64,000 nt of DNA, taken from Hypholoma sublateritium FD-334 SS-4 (lineage: Eukaryota > Basidiomycota > Agaricomycetes > Agaricales > Strophariaceae). The position numbers and the translations under genes were made by a program. Positions 11,208 to 22,546 of the stretch are shown here, piece after piece (position 1 is the stretch's first letter; each line of letters begins with the position of its first letter). The stretch covers positions 1 through 64,000 of the forward strand of contig KN817544.1 in NCBI GenBank assembly GCA_000827495.1. The letters run 5' to 3'. The notes below the pieces were generated by a model. The model worked only from the letters and a program-made list of their open reading frames with translations, was not told where the DNA came from and ran no database searches.

Positions 11208-11325
11208 TCGGAGCGCGTCCGCGTGATGTCCTCGTGGGACGCTCGCTGTGCCCACGCCGCAGCCCCCCACGCCGCCGCATCTTCCATTTCCATACGCCGT
11301 GTCACTGCACTGTCACCGCGCGCCT
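11208..11325. repeat. Direct repeat B flanking the inserted copy
   Basis: Second copy of the sequence at 9283-9416, lying about 30 bp beyond the right end of arm 1. See that entry for the shared blocks. Confidence 0.55.
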
Positions 11326-14300
11326 TCTAACGCCCCTCCCCTGCTGCACCCCCTGCGCCCGGGGTCCCACCCGCTCCACGCTCGACCGTGACGGACGGCC
11401 GCACGGGCGGGTCGGGTCGGGCGCGCTGATAGCCTGTTGACAGCGCAGTGTGCTGCTGGGTGGAGCAGGTGCGAGCGAGCTTGTGCTTGGAGCTGGTGTG
11501 CCGATATATATACTTGGGTGGGTGGGCAGCCCGTGGCGCGCTGTCATTGGCTTTCTAATTCGGAGCCTGACTGGCAGCGGGGCCAGAATGGCGTCCGCCG
11601 GCAGGTGAAAGGGGGTTGAAGCTTTGAAGGGTGAAAGGGAAGAAGGGTAAGCGAATGCACCCGTGAGCTATGGTTCTGCGGGGTTGATAGTATCTAGAGC
11701 TGGACGTGTTCTGTCAGTGATTACGGACCTATCGGGGATGAACGCGATGTTGATCGATGCCTCTTTTTTGTGTCCAAATTAATGGGAGGTTTCATTTGAC
11801 TGGGTGGGTACCTCCTCTTACGCTGGATTAAAGCTCCTGTTCTTATCATCTTGTTATACGTGCAACTGCCGCACCAGATCACTTACCCTCCTGCGCGTAC
11901 TCGAGCGCTTAAATCGCACGTGATCGTGATTGGATCACAAAGTTTATATTGATTTTGGCGCTCGCTCGACGCTGGCGGTGATGGAAACGGTCGTGATAGC
12001 TCGCTAGCGGCGGCGGTGCATCTCGCGAGCTCGCGTAGGCATATGTGCGTACGCTCCGAGTGGTTGGCATTTCACTGTGCGCCGCCGTCACTCGTATTTG
12101 CGCACTTTTTTTTCAATTACCTCAGGTTGACCTCAGGATTGTAAATCCACTTAGGTCGCCTCGAGGTTGTTAATGTAATGCTAATCTACGTACATTAGCA
12201 GCCTCACCTCAGAGCCGGCCCCGCCCACCCTCCATGGATTTAGAGCCATGGAGCACGCCACGCGGCCGAAGATAGCCACACCGTGGGCTGGGAAGAACCT
12301 ACGCTGGCGAACGCAGATAACGGCGTCAGCACGCGCCGCACCGCGATAGTACTGCACCATGCCGTCTCCTTCCGCGTCCTTGCTTGCTTGCACCGCACCG
12401 CACCGCGGCGCGGCGCTCGAATAGCACATACATACCGCATCTGCTCAGCGAGACGCACAAGCGCGCCCGCGGCAGACGGCCTCCCACACTGATACGGCGC
12501 ACGCCAGCGCATAAGAATTCATGTGCATGATCCCCCCCCGTGCGAGCGCCGCGCGCGCGCCTCCCACCCCGGCAGGCACGCGCGCAGGGCCGTGGGTTCT
12601 GCGCACGCTGCGCGTAGGGGGCTATTCTCGGCGCGCGGATTGCCCACGTGCGGCGGCGGGGCTATCGGTGTTTAGTGGTGCGGGGCCGGTGGCTTAATGG
12701 AATGTGCTCGGGGGTGGTGCTGGGGGGTGCTTTTTGGGTGGGTGGGGGTGGGTGGTGTTGTTGTCGAGGGGGATTGGAGGGAAGGTGTTATAGGGAGCGA
12801 ACTGTGTTTATTGTGTTTGTCGAAAGTTGGCAACGCAGGCGGATGGCTGGGAGGGTGTGGAAGGAGTCGAGAATGGAGCGCGTTTATCAGCACAACGGTT
12901 ATTCAGCACGACGCCACCCGGCCGCCGTGGCGCGTGCGTACATACACAGGGCGGGAAAAACGCCACCGCTACAGAAATTGCGGCGCGATCAGAAATCGAG
13001 GAGGCATTATAATATACAAGGCGGCGCCGCCGTTGCGCGGTTCCGGATTGGAGACAAGGCGCGTTTCTGATTGGATGCAAAGCGCGAGTGTTGGGCGGTG
13101 ATGGGCTTACTTTGGTGTGGTGTGCAGCCGCCTATATGTAGCGGTAGTTTCACTGATACACAGGGAATTTTGCTGTTATCTTTGAAGGTGGAGGTGGTTT
13201 ATTTGCCGGAGTGTGCTGGGATGTCGGACGGAGGTCCCGACCGAGTATTTCCTGTGTCGTATGAGTGTGTAATAATATGTATGGTCCTTCCGCTTTGGCC
13301 CTATAACAGCTGCTTCAGAGTGTTGATTACGATGAGATTACACGGTAGATATGCGCTGGCGTCGTGGGATGTAAGAAAAAGCCAGTCTTTTTTGTCGACT
13401 AGGGCCGTTTTGGGAGATGTCTGGAGCCTTATCTGTGGCGGTCCTCTAGACAAAGCAAATATATAGCCAAGGGAATACAGAAAGCTTTCTTCAGGGTCAG
13501 AAAATAGACAGGTGTGGCACATCGGTGCGTAGATCTACTGAAATGACCAGCATTAGATATTATAGGCTCTGTGGGATTCTGCTTTCTCGTGCTGAGGTCT
13601 CGAGAGAAACAGCAGATGTACAATCATATCCGGCCAATTACAAGCGCACAGCGGAGCACATAGGGTGTCTGATTGCCATTTGTGGTCCACCTGTGGTGGG
13701 TCGGGCAGCCGTGCATGGCGTGGCAACTCGCACCCGCTATTTTTGCAGGGCGACAAGACCTTCTGCAAGCACTCGGGAGCCGCCCAATGACCAGAGAGCC
13801 CAGTGACCAGAGATGACCAGATGGCACCAGATGCGCCGGGAGAGTAAGGACACAGGGCGGAGTCGGAGCACGCGAAGCCTGGGTAAACAGCGAGTTTTCG
13901 GTGGTGTCCGTCTGAAAAGGGAAACAGGCCGCAAAAGCGACGCGCGCACGCCCAAAGGAGCGCGATAATCGATTGATATACGCAGCGCGGCCGGCTTATG
14001 AAACGCGGGGCGCATGGTGACCAGGATCTGCGTGAAATCGGCGAGCCGCAACTTGAGGTCGAGGCGCGCTTGGGCGTGGGGGGCGTAGCGTGCTCGTATT
14101 CTAGTGCGCACCAGCATCGACTGGCAATGTTCTGGGAGCGTAGTACTGACGCCTGGCCTACTAGGTGAAAGGTTTGTGATAAATTGACGCCCATTGGCGG
14201 GCAATGACGATGTGATTGCCGGCGCCGGGGGTGGCTGGGGTCTGGGTGCCTCGCTCACGTGGGCGAGTACGGGGCGGATTGCGGGGATTGCACCCAGCAC

Positions 14301-14576
14301 GGCGGAGGCATCCACGGGCAGACGAGGAACCAGAATGCAGCAGCGAATGTGGACACCGGGACCCTGGCGATGGAGGCAGGGGACGGCAACGGGGTCGTGA
14401 CGTGGGGGTCACGGCGTTACCGCGCCATATTCGTGCAGGGTCCGGTTCTCACATCGTCGCTTCCCATCTCGGCCGCCGCCCTATAAACTCTTCTCTCCAG
14501 CCTTTTCTCTCCGCACCCCACGCACGCCCACTCCGCGCCGGCCCCGACTCGCGCCAGGCGCTGAGCCGCACAGACC
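11326..14576. other. Long gene-poor interval upstream of the Zn2Cys6 gene
   Basis: Overlapping open frames occur on both strands but none shows a domain or conserved splice pattern. Visible features are a run of c at 12530-12537, GC-rich blocks (12400-12680), a polypurine G/T tract 12700-12790 and short tgaccagaga-type repeats at 13786-13830. The last 150 bp before 14577 are pyrimidine-rich and probably the promoter and leader of the transcription factor. An unusually long upstream region is common for regulators. Confidence 0.5.
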
Positions 14577-17500
14577 ATGTACCCCCAGCCCGACGACGCC
14601 CACGGCCGCTACCCCGACGCCAGCGCCCAGCTGGCCCCGCACCACCTCGCCTACGCCTACGACCGCCGCCCCGCGGGCGCAGCAGACGTCTACGACCCGT
14701 ACCACTACGGCGCCCCTACCCGATCCGACCCCGCAGCCGTCGATCGCGCCCGCGCCATCCACGCCGTGAAGAGCCTCGACGGCTTCGCGCCGCCACCCCC
14801 GTATCCCAGCCTCGGGCCGTCCTCAGAGCACTCGGGCGACTCTGACGCCTGGCCCGACGGCGCACATGCGGCTGCCGCCGCCGCCGCGCACGACGCGCAC
14901 AAACCGAAAAAGCCCCGGCGCGACAAGCCGCGCATCGAGCTGGCCCCGGGGCAGCCGCCCACGACGCAGGGCAAGCCGCGCGCGCGCGTGTACGTCGCCT
15001 GCCAGCAATGGTACGTGCCTCTCATGCCCTGCCTGCTGCGCCGCTGCTGCTTATCTGACTCGGAATTGTGTGTAGCCGGACGCGAAAGATCCGCTGCGAC
15101 GGCGCAAAGCCCGTCTGCCACAACTGCTCGCGGCGCACGACCCCGGGCGAGGACTGCAACTACGACCCGCTGCCCAAGCGCCGCGGGCCCGACAAAACGC
15201 CCGGTGCACGCCAGCGCATGGCGCGCGACCTGCGCAACGCCATCGAGGAGGTCCCGCGCCGCCGCCGCCGTGCCACTCGCAGCGACCCTCCCGATGCAAA
15301 ACAGGCGAGCTCGCCGGTGCAGCCGGTATCTATCCCGGACTCGAGTCTGTACCACAGCCACGTCAACCGCGATGCGATGTCGCTCGATATCTCGCCGATG
15401 GAGAGCGACAACAGCCTGGACATGCCAGCTGGATCGCCGCTCTCACACTACTCGCGGTCGAATTATTCGCAGGATGGGCACGACGGCCGCACGGCGGTCC
15501 AGTGTCCCGACTTGTTGGAAATCGACACGCTTTCGAACCTTCGGAAACCAATATCTATTGTAAGCGCAGCTACACCCCGTGCGACAGAGGCGGTTCTTAC
15601 CATGTGCTACAGATAACCAATTATCGCGACGAGTATGGCCTCGTAAGCGTTCCACCGTACAGCGCACATAGCCGCGGGTACATCGCCGAGCTCGATGAAA
15701 ACGGCAACGAGCGGCGGTCGAACGCGGACGCGGCGTCGGAAATCCCGAGTGCGCCCTCGCTCGACTTCAGCCGCAAGATCTGGTGGGACTCGCTGCTGTG
15801 CCTGTACCTCGCCCCGGACGCGCGGCACCGCGCGGCGCTCGCGCCTGCGCAGCGCGAGTCCGCCGCGCTCAGCATCACCGCGGACCTGCGGTTCATCTTC
15901 CGCGCGTCGAACTACTGGTTCTCGTTCTTCCACATCCCGACGTTCTTCAGCAACTACTACGACCCCGCGCGCCGCGAGCGCATCCAGCCGAGCCTGGTGC
16001 TCGCGCTGCTCGCGATGTCGACGTTCTGGCAGAGCTCGGAGATCGGGTACGGGAAGGCGGGCCGCGAGCGCGCGCTGCGGTTCAGGGACGAGGCGCAGGC
16101 GGCGATGGACGCGAGCTTCAATGCCGGGTGGATCGACGAGACGCTGGCGCAGGCCGCGTGGGTGCGTCTTTTTTCGTGATATTATTATTATTATTATCGC
16201 CACGGCGCGATTGGCTGACACGCACACGTTGCCCGCAGCTCCTCGCGCTGTTCGAGGTGTGCGCGCACCCGCGGCACTCGTCCGAGCGCTCGACGTCGTC
16301 GATGGTCATGCTCGACTCGATCATCCGCAGCCTCTCGCTGACGCTCGTCGACGCCGCCGACCCGAGCACGACGCTCTTCCCGCCGGGCGCTGTGCCCGCC
16401 GTGCCCACCCCCCCGCCGGCGCCGCCCTCGCCGCCGTCGTCCCCGGACCTCGGCTCGCCGCAGCGCGACGAGCGGGAGAAGGGCTGCGCGTGCCACGAGT
16501 TCACGCTCGCGGAGCACTGGCCGTGCGCGGCGGACCACGCGCCGATGTGGGCGTCGACGCCCGCGTGGGACGCGCGCTGGGGCGAGGCGGAGATACGGAA
16601 GGAGTCGTGCCGCCGTTTGTGCTGGAGCGCGATGATCCTCGCCGCGGGGCACATCTCGTACACGACCGCGCGCCGCGCGCAGGGGCTCGATCTGTTCATC
16701 GCGGACCCGGCGAACGTACGTCCCCTATTAGTATCAATAATTCATTGAAAGGTAACTTACCCACGCCGCGCCGCAGTATGCGCTGCTCTTCTCCGGGGAG
16801 TCGGTCGCGCGCTCGCCTGCGCTGACGGCGCCGCCGGGCGCGCCGCGGTACTCGGCGAAGGAGACGATCTGGGCGCTGCACGACCGTGCGTTTTTGCTGT
16901 GGCACGGGTGCATTAGGATGCGCAACGACGCGCGCGCGGGCGACGCGGACAAGGCGCAGTACGCGGTCGCCGCGTGGCTCGCGGCGGACGGGCTCGAGCA
17001 GGCGCTGAACCGGCACACGTGCTCGATCGAGCGCGCGTTTATCTTCCAGGCGAGGGAGTATATCTTCAAGTGCGTTTTTTAAAATATTACTTTGGGTATT
17101 TTTGGGTGGGTGCTGATGGGGTTTTGGTTTGAAGTACAAGGATGTGTATTTCGTACGAGTTCAGGCGGTACATCCCGCTTGTCACCGCGTGAGTCGGCCG
17201 TCTTTTCTTATTTGCGGGAGGTGGGCTGATTGGGGTGTAGCAATGTGAACGGGCTGTTCCACCGGAACAAGGCGGAGGAGTGGCGTAAGTGCTGCTACTA
17301 ATTTTTTTTGCCGCGGCTTATGGGGTTTTACGCAGTGACGCACCAGGCGATCGTCGCCGAGCGCTTCATGTTCGGGCTGCACACCGTCACGGGCAACGCG
17401 AGCAACCTCCTCGCGCGGCGGCCGTTCTTCGTGTTCTGGTTCATGGGGCAGATCCACCGGTGCGTAGCGCACCAGCCAGCTCTCCTCCTCGCGGTGGGCT

Positions 17501-17807
17501 TTATCTTATCGCGAATTATCCCAGGGCGTTGGCGCTGTACGAGTGCGACGCGACGCTGCTCGTCGCGCTGGACGTGTGCAAGGCGCTGATACCCGCCATT
17601 GACTAGTGCGTGTTGTTAAATTTAGGGAGCCAGTGGATTGGTGTGCTGACGAGGTGCTTGCGTCGCAGCCTGACGACGCTCTGGCCGTGCGCGGAGCAGC
17701 GCCACCGGTACGACGCGCTGCGCGCGAAGGTCGCGGACGCGTGCTACGGCGCGGGCGTCGAGCCGCCGCCGCCCGGCGTGAACACGTCGCTCGAGTTCAC
17801 CGCCTGA
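14577..17807 (+). CDS. Zn(2)Cys(6) fungal transcription factor with MHR domain
   Basis: Ten exons (14577-15010, 15076-15559, 15613-16161, 16239-16715, 16777-17069, 17141-17188, 17241-17284, 17336-17459, 17525-17605, 17669-17807) join in phase to 890 residues. The zinc cluster is created by the first splice: ACQQ-C-RTRKIRCDGAKP.C.NC, followed by a basic linker (KRRGPDKTPGARQR), the classic GAL4-type DNA-binding motif at about residues 142-175. The N-terminal arm is Pro/Ala/Tyr-rich. From about residue 340 the protein matches the fungal-specific TF domain (MHR): FIFRASNYWFSFFHIPTFF, PSLVLALLAMSTF, ESCRRLCWSAM and the C-terminal helical part. It should be nuclear and bind CGG-type sites; its regulon is unknown. 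Coding GC content is very high compared with the AT-richer genes to the right. A broken copy of its 3' end lies 1.4 kb downstream. Confidence 0.88.
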
Positions 17808-19254
17808 CTCTGCTTCCTTCCTTCTCCTCCCGGACTGTTTGCGGGTGTTCTTGCTCTGTATTTTCATTTCCCATGCTGTGGGAATGTGCTTTCCGGTGTC
17901 TGATACGTATACCTCCTCCCCCTGTACATTGTTACGGACTGTGCTATGTATGTGTGTATGTACGCAGCGATGTATCTACCAGCGGCTGTATCAATAGGAC
18001 GTGAACACTGAACACTGAATTCTACTTATTCATATGCTATCGGCGTTTGTGGGGTGTTTGTGGAGGAATTGGGGATGCAGGATGCGCTCTGCACATGTGC
18101 GTCGCTGGATCGTTTAAGTATCATGATTTTGTGGGATTCTGATAGATAGATAAAAATCCAACGCACAACGTACTGCGAAAGTTTTTCGCAGCCTGCTCAT
18201 CTTAGTCTCCTTTACAGACTCCGATAGATAAGAAGGCGGCAGCCAAACTTATGTAATTACGTCAACCCGTCGGCTCGCTTTCTTGCACTTCGCCTCATCG
18301 AGTTTGGCTGCTGGCATGCTCCAAGGTCTCTGAAGACTCAAATTCTTTCAGATCCTGTATTTTTTACAAGCTTTCTCTTTCTATCGCTTTCCTCGTCCGA
18401 CAAAGCTCGGAAAACAGGGGAAATAAACAAGAGCGTCGCAAGCCAGCTCAGCCTCCGCCGAGAGCCTCTCGCTTTCATATTATTCCAGAAGTCGTTACAT
18501 TGTGGCAAGACCTTACAACAAGGAATGCGACACCTTTTGGGGGCATGTGAAGTGTTTCTCAGCGAAGTGAAGGCTTTCTGCCCTACCCACTACGCCCGCA
18601 CAGTCTGACGTGGAGGCCAGCAGTCTGGCAGAAATCTTCTCGTGTGGCGACGCGGAGACGATTCTGCGCAGCCCATTTCACTCTTCGCCCTTCGTTGCAG
18701 TCACACCACCCCACCCAACGGCCCCAACCTGGTGATGAGCCCGACAAATGCTCCTGCTGGCACCTCTCGAAGTGCACGCGCGCACGCCCGTTTCGACGTC
18801 AGTCCTTCGTATCCGCATCCGTGCGTTTTCAAGCCGCGCCCTGTCCTCCAGGCGTGTCGTCCCAAAGTCTCGTGGTTTCGCACCTTCGAGCATACCGATT
18901 CCTTGGCTTCACGCCATCGGGCGCCCCGAATACTGCATATCGCCTAGCATAGGCCGCGTCCAATTCTCAGGCGCGTTGTCCTTCAAGCGTCATGACCAAG
19001 TCTCGCGACTTCGCGCCGTCGCGCACACCTAATATGCATTCACGCATACATTCTGTTCGACGCTGCATCACCGTCGGCTACCCCGCACTTGCGCGTCCTT
19101 TAGCGGTGCCACATTTTGATGTGAACCTGCCAGTACAGTCTTTCCGACGCTTTGGATCGACCCTCGTTCTCCACCCCGCATTTGTGCGCCTTTCCGGCGG
19201 TTCTGTATCTCGCTATGTACCCGCTACATTCGATCTACCCGGCGCTTATAAGCG
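17808..19254. other. Intergenic between the TF and its partial copy
   Basis: The first 195 bp are the 3' untranslated part, resembled by the tail behind the partial copy (atgtatgtacgcag.gatgta). Between 18780 and 19030 a phrase of the type tctcg.g.ttcgc.cc recurs loosely. Open frames there lack domains. No gene supported. Confidence 0.5.
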
Positions 19255-19931
19255 TCGTCGACAGGGCGCAATTCGCGGTCCCCGCGTGGCTCGCGGCGGG
19301 CGGACTCGAGCAGGCGCTGGATAGAAACCTGTACTCGATCGAGCGCCCGTTTAACTTTCGGGAGTAGGGCGAAGCAAGGCAACGGTCAGAGGTCAAGCAC
19401 GAGAGTATATCTTCGAGTAGGTTTTTGTTTTTGTTTGGGAGGGTGGGCAGTGCTGATGGTGTTTTTGGTTGGCAGTACGAGGATATGTATTTCGTATTAA
19501 TTTAGGCGATATATACCGTTTATCACTGCGTAAGTTGGCTGATTTTTTTGCGAGGATGTGTGTTGACTGGGTTTTTAGTAATGTGGATGGGCTGTTCTTC
19601 TTGTCCATAGGGTAGATCTACCCCTGTGTATACAATCCTTGCGGCGACTATTTTATCTCATCGGATGATGCTAGTGCACTTGCCGTGTGAGAGTGCGACG
19701 GGACCCTGCTCGTGGTGCTGAACGTGTGCAAGACGTTGAACCCTGCCATCGATTAGTGCGTACTATCCCTTAGCGAGCCGATCGATTGAACTGACCCGAG
19801 GCTTGCTTTGCAGCTTGGTGACGCTCTGGCCGTGTACGGAGCAACGCCTTCGATACGACGCGCTACGAGCTTAGTTCGTGGACGCGTGTTACGGCGCCGA
19901 GGTCGACCCGCCGCTCGACATCACCGCCTGA
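19255..19931 (+). pseudogene. Broken copy of the transcription factor's 3' end
   Basis: Aligns to the TF gene from mid exon 5 to the stop codon. Recognisable parts are the end of exon 5 (cgtggctcgcggcgg, ctcgatcgagcgc), exons 6 and 7 with their intron between, exon 9 (gagtgcgacg, gtgtgcaag) and exon 10 (ctctggccgtg...caccgcctga). Exon 8 is almost wholly deleted. About 33 bp are inserted in exon 5, with a stop (gagtag). The exon 6 equivalent reads into stops, and exon 10 contains an in-frame TAG. Introns are retained and the downstream flank is also similar to about 20105, so this is a partial segmental duplication that has decayed. Confidence 0.8.
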
Positions 19932-20230
19932 TATACTTAGACTGTCTACGTATCCTGCTACGTATGTCTCTCTCATTTCCCGCGGAAATGAGTTATCCAG
20001 CTCCAGCTCCACCTATCAATACGTATACGGATGTGCTCTTCCCTGCTATGTATTATGTATGTACGCAGTGATGTATCCAAGTACTTAGCAGCGACTGTAT
20101 CAAAGGTTGAATAGGCCGGACTGATGACTGTGATTACCGGATGCGGATGGATGGCATTTACAGCGGGGGGCCGGGCCATATATTGCTCCTTGCCCAGAAC
20201 CCACCACCATCGAGAGCCATCCGCTGTAGG

Positions 20231-22292
20231 ATGAGTACAGCGCCTGCCCGATCGCAGCCGCACCCCGCACAGACCCACCGCAAACGCCGCGCATCCTCCG
20301 CCTTCACCGAGTGCCCCGACGACGCAACCCGCAAGCGCATGAGGGACGCAGACACAGAACCAGAACTAGACGTGCACGCACCCGACTCCACCGCCGCCGC
20401 CGATGCGGGACTCGTGGACGACGTCGCTCAGGAGCTGCAGTGTGCCTGCTGCTCCGAGCTCGTGTACCGGCCTGTCCTAGTCATCCCGTGCCAGCACTTC
20501 TTCTGTGGCAGGTGCGTGCACCCCACTTGCCCGCACCCACCCGTGCGTTCGCACCGCTGACCCTGTCCCTCTTTTCCCCCTGGGTTTTCTAGCTGCTGTG
20601 TGCTCTGGATTCGGGTAAGTAATTCCTGATCGCACATCGCAGTGTCGTCTTTCTGGAATGCACTGCTGACGCGCTGTGTTGTCTTTGTGGCCGATGTAGA
20701 ACGGGGGCACGAGTTGCCCGGCGTGCCGCGGCGCGGCGACGGTCGCGATGCCGTTCCGCGCTCTGCAGCCGCTCATCGACGCCCTCCTGCGCCGTGCACC
20801 GCAGCGGGTTCGCGTGGAGCGCGAGCGCGAGCAGGCGGACGAAGTGTACAAGGCCGGGCAGACAATCCGCGTGAGTGCCAGGCCATGTGCGTGCGGCGCT
20901 CGTGCTGATCTGATGCGCCCCTTTCCCTCTTCTTTTATGTTTGTATACCGATAGATCCCCCCACCGCGCGAGGCATCGCCGCCGCCGGACGTGAACCGCA
21001 GCACGGAATATGTGCACCCGTGCCCGCATTGCCTCCCAAACAACCCGTACGATTGGCGCTGCCCGCAGCCGATCGCAGATCCCGCGAACGACCCCGAACA
21101 CGCGTGGCACGTCGACGACGGCACGCCGCCCGGCCATGCGCACTGCGGCAACTGGTGCGTATACCGGCCGCGTGCTCATGAATCAAGTTGGCTGACGATG
21201 GTGCTGCTGCTGAAGCGAGAACCTGCTGGCGCTGCGCGCGCCGACGACGACGCGGTGCGACCTCTGCCTCGTGTCGTTCTGCGGCGTCGGCGTTCAGGAG
21301 CGCTGCGTCGCGCTGCCGCTCATGAGTCAGCACCCGCACAACATGGGCAGCCTGCCGGACATGATCCAGTCAGCGGACGTGTACGACTGCTTCGACGGAA
21401 ACACGGTCGAGGTCGAGCTCATGCTCGAGTACCTCGAAACGCAGGGCATGTCCCCGCGCTACATATACCGCGAGGTGCATACCCGCCGTCCCGTCCAGTC
21501 TGCGTGAAGTGCTCATACTAACGGTGTTGTGCCACTCCCGCCGCCAGATCGTGCAATGGGTGCAGAAGCTCCCGCGCGGGTTCGGCACGCTTATCGACCT
21601 CGAGCTGTTCAGCGACATCCACGCCGTCGCACCGGGCATCGAGCTCAACCCCGACGCGCCCAGGAACCGCGCGTGCCGCCTGTGCGCGGCCGAGATCTTC
21701 CTCTGGGGCCTGAAGGAGTGGTGGCTGCGCGAGCGCGAGAAGGGCCCCGAAGTGCCTGGCGCCGCGCGGCGGGACTGCCCCGACGCAGCGACGTGCACGC
21801 GCAGGGACGATACTGGTGCGTGCTCGTTTTGCTCTGATAGGCGGTGTCTCTAACTTAATTCTCATTTATACGAGTAGCGCACGCCCGTGAATGTGAGCTA
21901 CCTACCACCTTGTTTGTATGTACCGGTGTCTGACGACCTTACTATGCGCAGTTAACCACCTATTCTACACGCGCGCGTTTTCTGACGACGGCGACGAGCC
22001 CGCCGAGCCAGCTGCACAGGCACCAGCACCAGCGCCGCCGAACCCTGCGCCGCTCGTGCCCACGCGGCCCGCGACGCCTATCCCTGCGGCGCTTGCGTTC
22101 CTCGACCCGCCTGTGCGACCCGCGCACATACCCATCGCGAGCTCGTCGTCCGCGACCTCGATCTCCTTCCTCCTCAATCCCGACCAGGACATGGGCACGA
22201 TGTCGCCGCCCGAGTTCCGCTCGCCCACCCCGGAAACACGGCGCGCGGCGCACACTGGCATGGACGCGGGCGGCTCGGCGTTACTGGGCTAG
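20231..22292 (+). CDS. CHFR-like RING-type E3 ubiquitin ligase with Cys-rich domain
   Basis: Seven exons (20231-20511, 20593-20614, 20700-20870, 20955-21154, 21216-21474, 21548-21815, 21952-22292) give 513 residues with all phases consistent. A C3HC4 RING lies at about residues 71-113: C-x2-C in CACC, then CQHFFCGSC across the first splice, closed by CPAC. Further on is a cysteine/histidine-rich region (HPCPHC, HCGNC, CDLCLVSFCG, CRLCAAEIFLWGLKEWW) that matches the Cys-rich domain placed after the RING in CHFR ubiquitin ligases. CHFR controls a mitotic checkpoint in animals and its relatives in yeasts are Dma1/Dma2. No FHA domain precedes the RING here. The C-terminal exon is Pro/Ala-rich and disordered. 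Catalytic E3 activity is inferred from the complete RING. Confidence 0.82.
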
Positions 22293-22546
22293 GCGTTGCT
22301 TGCACACCCGCTTCCTCTTTTTTGTTCTTGTTTCTATATCCGCACAGTTGTATTTTATATCGATCCGGCAAGGCGAAGTTATATTGTGAATCGTGATGTG
22401 GCATTCGTTTTTAAGTTATTGGTAGTCCAGGAGTAGGTAGGTAGGTAGAAAGGCAGGTGGAATGCAGCAGTAAAATACAATAGCAAGTGGATACACCCGT
22501 GTAAAATATAACAGAGAAAAATACACCTGGTACAGAGGGCGGGGGG

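Noticed and set aside
12640..13100. Several 90-140-codon frames on both strands
   Set aside because: They overlap a G/T-rich simple-sequence tract and have repetitive translations.
13553..14315. Two overlapping reverse-strand frames of about 200 codons
   Set aside because: No domain, no splice continuity, and they lie in the likely promoter of the Zn2Cys6 gene; high GC explains the open frames.
18700..19030. Forward frames of about 100 codons near loose repeats
   Set aside because: Three frames are open at the same time, translations look compositional, and no homology to the neighbouring TF was seen here.
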